Shown here piece after piece: positions 45,450-54,374 of a DNA stretch of 64,000 nucleotides. A program made the position numbers and the translations under genes. Source of the DNA: Blastomonas aquatica (GTDB taxonomy: Bacteria; Pseudomonadota; Alphaproteobacteria; Sphingomonadales; Sphingomonadaceae); assembly GCF_014639875.1 (NCBI RefSeq), contig NZ_BMGD01000002.1, positions 310,001 through 374,000 of the forward strand. Direction: 5' to 3'. How positions within the stretch are numbered: position 1 is the stretch's first letter; each line of letters begins with the position of its first letter. The notes under the pieces were generated by a model. It had not been told where the DNA came from, did no database searches, and saw only the letters and a program-made list of their open reading frames with translations.

Positions 45450-46889
45450 TTAGCGGAACGGCGGTTCGTTGAACGCACGCAGCTTGCGGCTGTGCAACGA
45501 ATTGCTCTCCTTGCGCAGCATTTCGCAGGTGCGGATGCCGATCTGCATATGCGCCGCGATCGCTTCTTCGTAGAAGCGATTCGCCTGGCCGGGCAGCTTC
45601 AGTTCGCCGTGCAGCGGCTTGTCCGATACGCACAGCAACGTTCCGTAAGGCACGCGAAAGCGATAGCCCTGCGCGGCGATGGTGGCGCTCTCCATGTCGA
45701 TCGCCACCGCGCGTGATTGCGAGAATCGCAGCGCGCTCGCCGAATAGCGCAGCTCCCAGTTGCGGTCGTCGGTGGTCACCACGGTACCGGTGCGCATCCG
45801 CCGCTTGAGATCGGCACCGCTGGTGCCCGAGATTTCCTCTGCCGCGCCTGCCAGCGCCTGCTGGATCTCGGCAATCGGCGGGATCGGGATCTCGGGCGGG
45901 AGCACATCGTCCATGATGTGGTCATCGCGCAGGTAGGCGTGGGCGAGCACATAATCGCCGATCCGCTGGGTGGGGCGCAGGCCGCCGCAATGGCCGATCA
46001 TCAGCCACACTTCGGGACGCAGCACCGCGAGGTGATCGGTGATCGTCTTGGCGTTGGATGGCCCGACACCGATGTTCACCAACGTAATGCCACCAAAATC
46101 GGGCGCAATCAGGTGATAAGCGGGCATCTGGTGCCGCCGCCAGGCGCTGTCGGCGACCAACTGGCTGGGGTCCGAGCCTGGCTGGTCGGTGTAGAGCCCG
46201 CCCGCGCCCGACAGTGCCGTATAATGCCCCTTGCCGATCTGGCTGCAGGCCCATCTCACGAATTCATCGACATAGCGGTGATAGTTGGTGAACAGGATGA
46301 ACCGCTGGACGTGCTCCGGCGGTGTCCCGGTGTAATGCCGCAACCGCGCTAGCGAGAAATCGGTCCGCAGTCCGTCGAACAGCGACAGCGGCCTGTCCAT
46401 GCCCGGCCCGAGCGACAAAAAGCCATCTGCGATCTCGTCGCCGATATCGGCCAGCTCGGTTGTCGGGAAGTGGCGCGCCAGCTCCAGTGGCGTAATTCCG
46501 CCCAGATCCATCCCGGCGATGCCATCGAGCACGTAAGGGAAGGGGATCTCCTGCGTGCTGGCCTCGACCGACATATTGACGTCGTAATTCTCGCGCAGCA
46601 GGGTGAGCTGCTCGGTCAGATAATCGGCGAAAAGCTGCGGCCGGGTGACGGTGGTGGTGTAAAGACCCTGCGCGTTAAGCCTGCCAAACGACAGGGTGGT
46701 CGAGGACAGGCGATCTCCGCCATCATACTCGATCCTGAGCAAGGGATAGCTGAAACCACCACTGCGGCGGATCGCGGGATCGGGAGGAGTGCCATGTTCG
46801 ACATAGGCGCGGATGGCGTTCTGGAGATTGGCAACGGACCGCTCATAATGGTCGGTCAGGGTGGCGATGATCTGGTCTACACTGTTCAT
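45450..46889 (-). CDS. amn: AMP nucleosidase
   Basis: 479 residues. Cleaves AMP to adenine and ribose-5-phosphate and so adjusts the adenylate pool. The N-terminal AMN domain (RSGGFSYPLLRIEY) is followed by the phosphorylase-like catalytic domain with VNIGVGPSNAKTITDHLAVL, WLMIGHCGGLRPTQRIGDYV and AVAIDMESATIAAQGYRF. Full length and alone in its strand group, ending just before the ArsR operator region. Confidence 0.94.
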   Translation of the reverse strand: MNSVDQIIATLTDHYERSVANLQNAIRAYVEHGTPPDPAIRRSGGFSYPLLRIEYDGGDRLSSTTLSFGRLNAQGLYTTTVTRPQLFADYLTEQLTLLRENYDVNMSVEASTQEIPFPYVLDGIAGMDLGGITPLELARHFPTTELADIGDEIADGFLSLGPGMDRPLSLFDGLRTDFSLARLRHYTGTPPEHVQRFILFTNYHRYVDEFVRWACSQIGKGHYTALSGAGGLYTDQPGSDPSQLVADSAWRRHQMPAYHLIAPDFGGITLVNIGVGPSNAKTITDHLAVLRPEVWLMIGHCGGLRPTQRIGDYVLAHAYLRDDHIMDDVLPPEIPIPPIAEIQQALAGAAEEISGTSGADLKRRMRTGTVVTTDDRNWELRYSASALRFSQSRAVAIDMESATIAAQGYRFRVPYGTLLCVSDKPLHGELKLPGQANRFYEEAIAAHMQIGIRTCEMLRKESNSLHSRKLRAFNEPPFR

Positions 46890-47028
46890 GTTCGACGCTT
46901 AACGACTTTGCGCGACACTGTCATTACCGGAAAATGACACTCCCGTCGCGCAATTTCAGAAGGTTGCAAGCTGCGGCGGGCAGGGCTTATGATGTCGGCG
47001 ACAATGAACCCCATAAGGGGGGCAGGAG

Positions 47029-47586
47029 ATGACCATGCACAGTCGAAGTACACTGCGATCCTTGACGTCGGGGTTCGTTGGCGGGCTGCTGCTGTCTGTC
47101 GCTCAGGTGCCCGCGCACGCGCAGCAGCCCGGCAATCCCGATGACCTGACCGAGGTGAACGCGTTCACGCCCGGCACGGTCCGTGAAATCCTGTCGGCTT
47201 TCGGCACGGCGGTCGCCATCGCCGATCGTCAGACACCCGAAGGGCGGCAGTTCGTCGAGGCGAGCTTCGGCCAGCTCAAGATCAACATGTTTTTCACCGC
47301 GTGTCCGCCCGACCAGCCGACCCAATGCCAGGGGCTTTACCTGCTGGCGTTCTGGCCCAAGCCTGCCGAGCGCAACCTTGGCAACCTCACCCAGGCAGCA
47401 GGCGACTTCAACCGGTTGTACGAGTTCAGCAAGGCAGGCGTATCGGTTGCAGGCGAACCCTTTGTGGCGCGGTACCTGATCAGCGATTTCGGCGTCAAAC
47501 GCGGAACGCTGCGGCGCGAGGTCACCAATTTCGTGGTGCTCGCTCAACGCTTCAACACAGAGGTCGTCGCGCCGCCGGCGCGGTGA
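47029..47586 (+). CDS. Exported YbjN-like hypothetical protein
   Basis: 185 residues with a signal peptide (SGFVGGLLLSVAQVPAHAQ). The mature part begins with a helix (TPGTVREILSAFG), has a central strand pair with two cysteines (INMFFTACPPDQPTQCQGLYLLAFW) and ends in RREVTNFVVLAQRF. The pattern resembles the YbjN family, whose exported members have no established function. Isolated gene; a bidirectional terminator follows. Confidence 0.6.
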   Translation: MTMHSRSTLRSLTSGFVGGLLLSVAQVPAHAQQPGNPDDLTEVNAFTPGTVREILSAFGTAVAIADRQTPEGRQFVEASFGQLKINMFFTACPPDQPTQCQGLYLLAFWPKPAERNLGNLTQAAGDFNRLYEFSKAGVSVAGEPFVARYLISDFGVKRGTLRREVTNFVVLAQRFNTEVVAPPAR

Positions 47587-47626
47587 CCGGACACAGGTTG
47601 TGCTGCCGTTCGTACCATTCAGATAA

Positions 47627-47666
47627 CAAAAAAGCCGGGCTCCCCTGCAGGAACCCGGCTTTTTGT
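47627..47666. terminator. Bidirectional terminator between the YbjN-like gene and rplI
   Basis: AAAAAGCCGGG pairs with CCCGGCTTTTT around a 14-base loop (which itself holds CCTGCAGG). T runs on both strands serve both convergent genes. Confidence 0.85.
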
Positions 47667-47684
47667 TGGATGATCTCAACCCGA

Positions 47685-48302
47685 TCAGGCGGTGGCGTCT
47701 TCGCCTTCGCCTTCATCTTCTTCGGGCTCGTCCTGCGGGATCAGGCCGGGTTCGGCGTTGGGGTCGAACTTTTCGACGAAGCCAGCAGGCTGCTGATCTT
47801 CTTCGAACATCTGACGCATCACGTCGACACCGGCCTTCTGCAGTTCAGCTTCGTCATCGCTGCGCGCAACGTTGACGGTGACGCTGACCGAGACTTCCGG
47901 GTGCAGCGCGATCTTGACCGGGAATACGCCCAGCGTCTTGATCGGGCGTTCCAGGATGATCATCGCCTTGGTGACGGCAGTGGCGCCGTCGGCGACGAGT
48001 GCATCGGCGATATCGCGAACCGAGACCGAACCGTAAAGCTGGCCGCTGTTCGACGATGCGCGGATCAGCACGACCTGCATGCCATCGACGGTTTCGGCGC
48101 GCTTGGCGGCTTCATCACGCTTGGTGACGTTTTCGGTTTCGATGCGCTCGCGGTTGGCTTCGAAGACCTTGCGGTTGGCTTCGTTGGCGCGCAGGGCCTT
48201 CTTGTTGGGCAACAGGAAGTTGCGGGCATAGCCGTCCTTCACGGTGACGACGTCACCGATCGAGCCGAGCTTCTCGATCCGTTCGAGCAAAATGATCTGC
48301 AT
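47685..48302 (-). CDS. rplI: 50S ribosomal protein bL9 with acidic C-terminal tail
   Basis: 205 residues. MQIILLERIEKLGSIGDVVTVKDGYARNFLLP is the conserved N-domain, followed by the long helix and C-domain. About 35 extra residues at the end are acidic (PQDEPEEDEGEGEDATA) compared with the usual 149. Third gene of the rpsF-rpsR-rplI operon, 12 bases after rpsR. Confidence 0.96.
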   Translation of the reverse strand: MQIILLERIEKLGSIGDVVTVKDGYARNFLLPNKKALRANEANRKVFEANRERIETENVTKRDEAAKRAETVDGMQVVLIRASSNSGQLYGSVSVRDIADALVADGATAVTKAMIILERPIKTLGVFPVKIALHPEVSVSVTVNVARSDDEAELQKAGVDVMRQMFEEDQQPAGFVEKFDPNAEPGLIPQDEPEEDEGEGEDATA

Positions 48303-48314
48303 GTCTCTTGCTCC

Positions 48315-48539
48315 TTACTTCACGATGTACGGCAGCAGGCCAACGTGGCGTGCGCGCTTGATGGCCTTGGAAAGTTCGCGCTGCTTCTTGCCGGAAACGG
48401 CAGTGATGCGGCTGGGAACGATCTTGCCCCGCTCGGACATGAAGCCCTGCAGCAGGCGCACATCTTTGTAATCGATGGCAGGAGCGTTCTTGCCCGAGAA
48501 CGGGCAGGACTTGCGGCGGCGGAAAAATGGGCGTGCCAT
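48315..48539 (-). CDS. rpsR: 30S ribosomal protein bS18
   Basis: 74 residues. [26 protein letters not shown] and [26 protein letters not shown] are canonical bS18. It binds bS6 on the 30S platform. Between rpsF (20 bases) and rplI (12 bases). Confidence 0.97.
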   Translation of the reverse strand: MARPFFRRRKSCPFSGKNAPAIDYKDVRLLQGFMSERGKIVPSRITAVSGKKQRELSKAIKRARHVGLLPYIVK

Positions 48540-48559
48540 GTGTCTTTATCCTTCCTGGC

Positions 48560-48919
48560 TCAAGCGTCGCGGTCGCGGCGGGGGCGACGTTCGCGGTCCT
48601 GCTTGCGCATCATGACCGACGGGCCTTCTTCCAGCGCGTCGACGCGGACGGTCAGATAGCGGATGACGTCTTCGTTGATCGATGTCTGGCGTTCCAGCTC
48701 GGCGACGACGCCGGCGGGTGCCTCGATGTTCAACATCACGAAGTGAGCCTTGCGGTTCTTCTGAATCTTGTAGGCGAGGTTGCGCAGGCCCCAGGTCTCG
48801 GTCTTGGTAACCTTGCCTGCGTTCTGTTCGACAATCTCGGTGGCTGTTGCTGCCAGCGCATCTACTTGGGCCTGTGAAAGGTCCTGACGCGCCAGAAAAA
48901 CATGCTCGTACATCGGCAT
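48560..48919 (-). CDS. rpsF: 30S ribosomal protein bS6
   Basis: 119 residues. [22 protein letters not shown] and [26 protein letters not shown] are typical bS6. The charged tail ([12 protein letters not shown]) is rich in arginine and aspartate. First gene of rpsF-rpsR-rplI; its leader contains a 12-bp hairpin at 48994. Confidence 0.97.
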   Translation of the reverse strand: MPMYEHVFLARQDLSQAQVDALAATATEIVEQNAGKVTKTETWGLRNLAYKIQKNRKAHFVMLNIEAPAGVVAELERQTSINEDVIRYLTVRVDALEEGPSVMMRKQDRERRPRRDRDA

Positions 48920-48993
48920 GTGTGGCTTCCTTTACTCATCTGCCGATCGCTGACGCGCGCACCATGCACGCACCCCTCCGGCTTTCTTCTATC

Positions 48994-49021
48994 GCCTTCG
49001 GACGATCAGTCGTCCGAAGGC
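48994..49021. promoter_or_regulatory. Perfect 12-bp hairpin upstream of rpsF
   Basis: GCCTTCGGACGA pairs with TCGTCCGAAGGC around TCAG. No T tract follows on either strand. It lies 75 bases before rpsF and 80 after the stop of the diguanylate cyclase gene. It could be an S6:S18-responsive leader element or a weak terminator; neither is proven. Confidence 0.4.
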
Positions 49022-49100
49022 AAGCGCGGGCTAATACCCAAAGCCTTGAAGAAAGCAAGCGTGGTGACGAGAAAAAGGGGCATTTGACGAAGAATCCTGC

Positions 49101-50252
49101 TCAGTTCGAAGATGAGTCGGCGCAATAGATCAGCACCTTGTTGCGGCCAGAGTGCTTGGCCTCGTACAGCGCCGCATCGGCATTGCGCAGCACCTGCCTG
49201 CTGGGCTCGCCCGGATTGAACGGTGCGACACCTGCGGAAAAAGTGATCCGGCCAATGTTCTGGCCATTGTCTTTGTTGACTAGCGACCTTTCGGCCAGAT
49301 CCTCACGTACCGCGTCGATCTGCTGCTTGGCTTCCTGCGTCGTGGTGTTTTCCAGCACGATGACAAATTCCTCGCCGCCATGCCGCGCCAGATGGCAGTT
49401 GCCGCGCCCGAACCCGTCGAGCGTCCTGGCAACCAGTTGCAGCACCCTGTCGCCGGCCTCATGGCCGTGGGTATCGTTGACCGCCTTGAAATGGTCGATA
49501 TCGATAAACGCGACCGAAAGCGGCTCGAACCGGTCCTTGGCACGAATGATGGCGGCGGAGAACTGCTGCTCGAACGCCCAGCGGTTGGGCAGGCCGGTCA
49601 GCTGGTCGCGCTGTGCCTTGTCGTTAGCCTCGTCGAGGCGGTTGCGCATCTGGCCTAGCTTCTTGGTGCTCTGGTCCAGGCTCTCGCTCGCCTTCTTGGT
49701 CGATTGGAGCATTTGCGATGTGATCTTGAGCAGCGCCTTGAATTGCGCCTCGATCGGCATGTCGGCCTGATCGGCGGGATCGAGATCGCGCATCCAGTCG
49801 AGCCGCGACTGCAGCACATCGGCATAGGCCTGGCTTTCCTTGCCGCTCTTGCTCAGCGTCTTGAAACCACTGGCGAGCAGTGTTTCGCTTTCGGCGACCA
49901 GCGCATTGAGGTCCTTGACCTTCATCTGGCCTTCGCACTCATCGAGAATTTCCGCCACCATTTCCGCCGAAAGCCGGCCATTGACGTCCAGCTTGCGATT
50001 GACCGCTTCGCGCAGCATCATGCTGCCGCCGTTCAGATATTCCCACGCCAGCCGATAATGATCAGGCACCGGATCGAGCTGGACCTGTTCGAGGAATGAA
50101 AAAACCTTCAGGTATTGAAGCTTGCTGACGTTTTCATGGACCGAGCCCTCGTAGGGAGCCTCGTTTGCGGTAGGTGCCTGGCCGGTCAGGATCGAAGCTG
50201 CTAGCTTCATCCGGTCCTTGAAATTTCCCCGCTGCACTTGGTGTTCCGCCAT
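49101..50252 (-). CDS. Diguanylate cyclase (GGDEF domain)
   Basis: 383 residues. The C-terminal GGDEF domain has DQLTGLPNRWAFEQQF, FIDIDHFKAVNDTHGHEAGD and the active-site ARHGGEEFVIV. The N-terminal 200 residues are helical with coiled-coil character (STKKASESLDQSTKKLGQMRNRLDEANDK) and have no recognised sensor motif and no membrane helix, so it is cytoplasmic. It should synthesise cyclic-di-GMP. Isolated, minus strand. Confidence 0.9.
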   Translation of the reverse strand: MAEHQVQRGNFKDRMKLAASILTGQAPTANEAPYEGSVHENVSKLQYLKVFSFLEQVQLDPVPDHYRLAWEYLNGGSMMLREAVNRKLDVNGRLSAEMVAEILDECEGQMKVKDLNALVAESETLLASGFKTLSKSGKESQAYADVLQSRLDWMRDLDPADQADMPIEAQFKALLKITSQMLQSTKKASESLDQSTKKLGQMRNRLDEANDKAQRDQLTGLPNRWAFEQQFSAAIIRAKDRFEPLSVAFIDIDHFKAVNDTHGHEAGDRVLQLVARTLDGFGRGNCHLARHGGEEFVIVLENTTTQEAKQQIDAVREDLAERSLVNKDNGQNIGRITFSAGVAPFNPGEPSRQVLRNADAALYEAKHSGRNKVLIYCADSSSN

Positions 50253-50380
50253 CGGTTGTGCCCAATCGTCCTTAATCAGCTGTTCACCAGCATTAACGAC
50301 CGCGTGAGGCAGCGCTTAAGCGGAATATCGTCAAAGTGAAGTTTTAGTTGGCCAGGAAGGGATAGGGGCGTGGGGTCTCA

Positions 50381-51778
50381 TCAGCTCCATGCCGCGCGCG
50401 CGGCAGCCAGGCCCGCATAGCGTGGCTGGTCGATCAGGCAGTTTTCGATTGCGAGCCGCCGCAGATGATCGTGGATCGCAGCCGTCATCGTGGCAGGGTC
50501 GCGGCGCAAATCCGCCACCAGCATCTCGCGGGTCGTCCCGATGGCAGCGAGCCGTTGCTGCTGCAGCCGGTCGAACATCGGGCCGGATGAAGCATCGCGC
50601 GCTGCCATGCCCAAGGCATTGACGGCGACCTTTGCCTCGAACCGGGCGTGACCACTGGACTGGCCCACGATCGCATTGTCGAGCCAGCCGCTGACCGCAT
50701 CGATCAACGCTGCGCCGCTGGGAACGCCGGTTTCATTGGGGTGCTCCATAGGCGGCCATGGCATTGGAGCATCCGGCGCCGGAAGATCGTCCGCTAGCAT
50801 CAGCAGCAGATCGACCTCGACCTCGGACACCCGCCGGCCGATCACCAGCCGCTCGGGCCCTTCGCGCTCGCTGCGCCGCCAGATATCGGCCATCACCAGG
50901 CAGCACACCCCCCACCAGAGGCACGAATAGACCAGCCAGAAGCGAAACCGCGCAGGATCGACGACCGTTCCGGTCAACGCTTCGTATTGCACCAGCATCT
51001 CTTCGGGCTCGGCAAAACCGCCGAGCACCTTGTCGTACCGGCCAAAGCGCCAGCTGGGGATGCAGCCGAAAGCTAGGTCCTGTACCGGGTCCCCCAGATG
51101 CGCGAGCTCCCAGTCGAGCACGGCGGACAGGCCATCGGGCGTGATCAGAAGATTGCCCATCCTAAAATCGCCATGGCACAGCCTGGGCGTGACCGGCTCG
51201 GGCATCGCGCGCTCGAGCCAGCCGAACGCGAGGGCATAGACCGGCGACACACCGCGCAGCGTGCGCCAGCGTTCCTCAAGTTCGGCGACCATTTCGGCAG
51301 GGCTGCGATAGGGCAGTTCGGCAGGCAGCCGGTCGAGCGGGATGTCATGCATCGCCGCCAGCTGCTCGGCCCATTGCTGCGGAAGACCGGCCAGCGCGTC
51401 GGTGTAGGCGGGATCTCGCAGCAGCACCTGCGGCAGCGCCTCGCCAGCAGCGCAGGTCATCACAAACCCTTCGCCAAGCCCGTCATCTGGCCTCAGCCGG
51501 GCGCGCACCGCAGGCACCATCACGCCATAGGACCCGGCGCGCTCGATGACATCGGCCTGGCCGTCGAGCGACAGGCTGGCAGACTCGATCGCAGCCTCGT
51601 CGCCGCTCAAACCTTCGGGCATCCGGCGCAAGATCAGCGCCTCATCGCTCCAGACGAACCGCCAGCTTTGCATGCTCGCCCCGCCCGAAAGCCGTTGCAG
51701 CCCGGTCATTGGCCCGGTGCCGCCGAGCCGCTCGCGGCAAACCGTTTCCAGCGATGCTGCAAAAAGTGTATCGTCCAT
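50381..51778 (-). CDS. Phosphotransferase-family (APH-like) kinase
   Basis: 465 residues. The kinase-like catalytic loop and metal site are LCHGDFRMGNLLITPDGLSAVLDWELAHLGDP; the N-lobe starts GLQRLSGGASMQSWRF. This is the aminoglycoside phosphotransferase-like branch often linked with acyl-CoA dehydrogenases, with an extra helical region of about 110 residues at the C-terminus. The substrate is unknown. Isolated and divergent from fabD. Confidence 0.82.
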   Translation of the reverse strand: MDDTLFAASLETVCRERLGGTGPMTGLQRLSGGASMQSWRFVWSDEALILRRMPEGLSGDEAAIESASLSLDGQADVIERAGSYGVMVPAVRARLRPDDGLGEGFVMTCAAGEALPQVLLRDPAYTDALAGLPQQWAEQLAAMHDIPLDRLPAELPYRSPAEMVAELEERWRTLRGVSPVYALAFGWLERAMPEPVTPRLCHGDFRMGNLLITPDGLSAVLDWELAHLGDPVQDLAFGCIPSWRFGRYDKVLGGFAEPEEMLVQYEALTGTVVDPARFRFWLVYSCLWWGVCCLVMADIWRRSEREGPERLVIGRRVSEVEVDLLLMLADDLPAPDAPMPWPPMEHPNETGVPSGAALIDAVSGWLDNAIVGQSSGHARFEAKVAVNALGMAARDASSGPMFDRLQQQRLAAIGTTREMLVADLRRDPATMTAAIHDHLRRLAIENCLIDQPRYAGLAAARAAWS

Positions 51779-51921
51779 GCTTGGGTGTTAAGTGATCGAT
51801 TAACCGCCCGCAAGCACCTTGCAACGCTGCGGCAACGGGGATAACGGGCGGCGCTCGGCGCGCGAGACCCAGGCAGGTCCTGGCGGCGCCGGACCAAAGC
51901 GGGGCGAGGGACTACAGGATC

Positions 51922-52860
51922 ATGACACGCGCATTCATTTTTCCCGGACAAGGCAGCCAGAAGGTCGGGATGGGCAAGGAGCTTGCCGCCAGCAGCTTTC
52001 AGGCCCGCGAAGTCTTCCAGGAGGTTGACGACGCGCTGGGGCAGAACCTGTTCCGGCTGATGTGCGAAGGCGATGCGGACGAGCTGCAGCTCACCGAGAA
52101 CGCGCAACCTGCGATCATGGCCAACGCCATCGCCACGCTGCGCGCGCTGCAGCACGAGGCGGGATCGGGAAGCCCGGTGAACTTCGCCTATGTCGCAGGC
52201 CACAGCCTGGGCGAGTATACGGCGTTGTGCGCGGCGGGATCGTTTGACCTTGCGACCACCGCGCGGTTGCTGAAGATTCGCGGACAGGCAATGCAGGCAG
52301 CGGTGCCTGTCGGCGTGGGCGCGATGGCTGCTCTGCTCGGCATTGAGTTCGAGGAAGCCGTGAAGGCCGCCGAGCAGGCGGCGCAGGGCGAAGTGTGCGC
52401 AGTCGCCAACGACAACGCGTTCGGCCAGGCGGTGATTTCGGGCCATGCCAGCGCGGTCGAGCGTTGCCTGCCGATCGCCAAGGAACTGGGCGCGCGCAAG
52501 GCCATGATGCTGCCGGTGTCGGCACCGTTCCATTGCGCATTGATGCAGCCCGCCGCCGACCGCATGGCAGGCGCGCTATCTGAAACCGAGCTTCGCGCAC
52601 CGATCGTGCCGCTGTTTGCCAATGTCACCGCCGCTGCGGTCAGCGATCCGGCAGAGATCGGCGCGCTTCTGGTCGAGCAGGTCACCGGCATGGTCCGCTG
52701 GCGCGAATCCGTCATCGCGATGCACGCGGCCGGGGTCGATCATTTCATCGAACTGGGCGGCAAGGTGCTGGTGCCGATGATCAAGCGAATCGTCGAGGAC
52801 GTCGCGAGCGAAAGCCTTGTCGACATGCACACGATCGAAAGCCTGCTGGAGGCGGTGTAA
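51922..52860 (+). CDS. fabD: Malonyl-CoA:ACP transacylase
   Basis: 312 residues. Loads malonyl groups on ACP for fatty acid synthesis. FIFPGQGSQKVGMGKEL at the start and AGHSLGEYTAL with the catalytic Ser95; SAPFHCALMQPAADRM contains the catalytic His. It is first of the fabD-fabG-acpP-fabF-mltG group. A 180-base palindromic repeat cluster separates it from fabG. Confidence 0.96.
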   Translation: MTRAFIFPGQGSQKVGMGKELAASSFQAREVFQEVDDALGQNLFRLMCEGDADELQLTENAQPAIMANAIATLRALQHEAGSGSPVNFAYVAGHSLGEYTALCAAGSFDLATTARLLKIRGQAMQAAVPVGVGAMAALLGIEFEEAVKAAEQAAQGEVCAVANDNAFGQAVISGHASAVERCLPIAKELGARKAMMLPVSAPFHCALMQPAADRMAGALSETELRAPIVPLFANVTAAAVSDPAEIGALLVEQVTGMVRWRESVIAMHAAGVDHFIELGGKVLVPMIKRIVEDVASESLVDMHTIESLLEAV

Positions 52861-52865
52861 TACTT

Positions 52866-53020
52866 GCTCCTCCCCCTTGACGGGGGAAGATACAAAGGCT
52901 TGGCAGCTTGCTGCCTAGCCGGTGTTGGAGAGGGTGGGGCGGTCGTGTATCCCCCTCTCGCGCTGCGACTAGGCGGCAAAGCCGCCAAGTCTCGCGGCCT
53001 CTCCCGCCAGGGGAGAGGCG
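52866..53020. repeat. CTCCCC-type palindromic repeat cluster between fabD and fabG
   Basis: Hairpins CTCCCCCTTGACGGGGGAAG, GGCAGCTTGCTGCC, GGCGGCAAAGCCGCC and CCTCTCCCGCCAGGGGAGAGG follow each other. Same family as the clusters at 7119 and 19551. It interrupts what is normally a tight fabD-fabG junction. Confidence 0.65.
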
Positions 53021-53040
53021 TTTACAGTCAGGAGACTTCA

Positions 53041-53778
53041 ATGTTCGATCTTACAGGCATGACCGCGCTCGTTACCGGCGCCAGTGGTGGCATCGGCTCC
53101 GCGATTGCGCGCGGACTGGCCGGCCATGGCGCGCGGTTGGCGCTTTCGGGCAGCAACGAGGCGAAGCTAGCCGAGTTCGCAGCCACGCTGGAGGGCGACC
53201 ATGTGACGCTTGCGTGCAACCTATCCGATGGTGCGGCGGTCGATGCGCTCGTGCCGCGCGCGGTCGAAGCGCTGGGCGGGCTCGACATTCTGGTCAACAA
53301 CGCCGGGATCACCCGCGATAACCTGGCGATGCGGATGAAGGACGACGAGTGGTCCGATGTGCTTCGCGTTAACCTGGAAGCCGCGTTCCGCCTGTGCCGC
53401 GCGGCTGCCAAGCCGATGATGAAAGCGCGGTTCGGCCGGATGATCTCGATCACCAGCGTCGTCGGAGCCACCGGCAACCCCGGCCAGGCCAATTACGCCG
53501 CCTCAAAGGCGGGGCTTGTCGGCATGTCCAAGGCGCTGGCGGCAGAGCTCGCCAGCCGCAACATCACAGTCAATTGCGTCGCGCCCGGTTTCATCGCGTC
53601 GGCGATGACCGAGGTGCTGCCCGAGGGACAGAAAACCGCGCTGCTGAGCCGTATCCCTGCAGGCAAATTGGGCGAGGGAGATGACGTCGCTGCCGCAGTC
53701 GTCTATCTCGCCAGCCGCGAGAGCGGCTATGTCACCGGTCAGACGTTGCACGTCAACGGCGGCATGGCCATGTTGTAA
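53041..53778 (+). CDS. fabG: 3-oxoacyl-ACP reductase
   Basis: 245 residues. NADPH-dependent reduction of beta-ketoacyl-ACP. TGASGGIGSAIARGLAGHG binds the cofactor; the catalytic set includes ITSVVGATGNPGQANYAASK, and GFIASAMTE follows. ATG at 53041 has CAGGAGA upstream; the frame extends back into the repeat but that part is not coding. Followed by acpP after 140 bases. Confidence 0.96.
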   Translation: MFDLTGMTALVTGASGGIGSAIARGLAGHGARLALSGSNEAKLAEFAATLEGDHVTLACNLSDGAAVDALVPRAVEALGGLDILVNNAGITRDNLAMRMKDDEWSDVLRVNLEAAFRLCRAAAKPMMKARFGRMISITSVVGATGNPGQANYAASKAGLVGMSKALAAELASRNITVNCVAPGFIASAMTEVLPEGQKTALLSRIPAGKLGEGDDVAAAVVYLASRESGYVTGQTLHVNGGMAML

Positions 53779-53918
53779 CCAGCAGGTTGCAGGCAACAGC
53801 GTATCGCAAGCACCATGTTTGCCTGCGCCCGCCTCTTGCCAGCGGCCAAAAGCAGCAGTAGGGCGGGCAGGTATTACCGTTCGCACATCCATTTTACACA
53901 TAATTGAAGGAACTCTGA

Positions 53919-54155
53919 ATGAGTGAGACTGGGGACCGCGTTAAAAAGATCGTGATCGAGCATCTCGGCGTGGAAGCGGAGAAGGTCACCGAGGACGCAA
54001 GCTTCATCGACGATCTGGGCGCTGACAGCCTGGATATCGTCGAGCTGGTGATGGCTTTCGAGGAAGAGTTCGGAGTTGAAATTCCTGACGACGCCGCCGA
54101 AAAAATCAGCACCGTCAACGATGCCATCGAATACATCGACAGCCACAAGGGCTGA
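53919..54155 (+). CDS. acpP: Acyl carrier protein
   Basis: 78 residues, very acidic. The phosphopantetheine serine is in [20 protein letters not shown]. Carries acyl chains for FabD, FabG and FabF, encoded on either side. GAAGGAACT precedes the ATG. A hairpin terminator candidate lies downstream before fabF. Confidence 0.97.
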   Translation: MSETGDRVKKIVIEHLGVEAEKVTEDASFIDDLGADSLDIVELVMAFEEEFGVEIPDDAAEKISTVNDAIEYIDSHKG

Positions 54156-54261
54156 TCTGCAGCTGACGCAGGAGCTTGGCCCGTTGTGCCTGCACAAGCC
54201 GCATGCGCGGCAGCAGACGGGCAGCGTCGTCACGGTGCAGTTGACGACCACGTGAAATAGG

Positions 54262-54304
54262 ATGGCTTCCCTGACTGTCGCACCGCGACCGGGGAAGCCA
54301 TTTT
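54262..54304 (+). terminator. Candidate terminator or attenuator between acpP and fabF
   Basis: TGGCTTCCC (54263-54271) pairs with GGGAAGCCA (54292-54300), followed by TTTT. Partial termination here would give more acpP than fabF message, as is common for this pair. Confidence 0.65.
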
Positions 54305-54374
54305 CGTTCCGGTCACTGGCCCCTGGCAACCCGGGCCGGCTGACCGCACAGAAGAAATGCAGGAGTGAAGGCGT

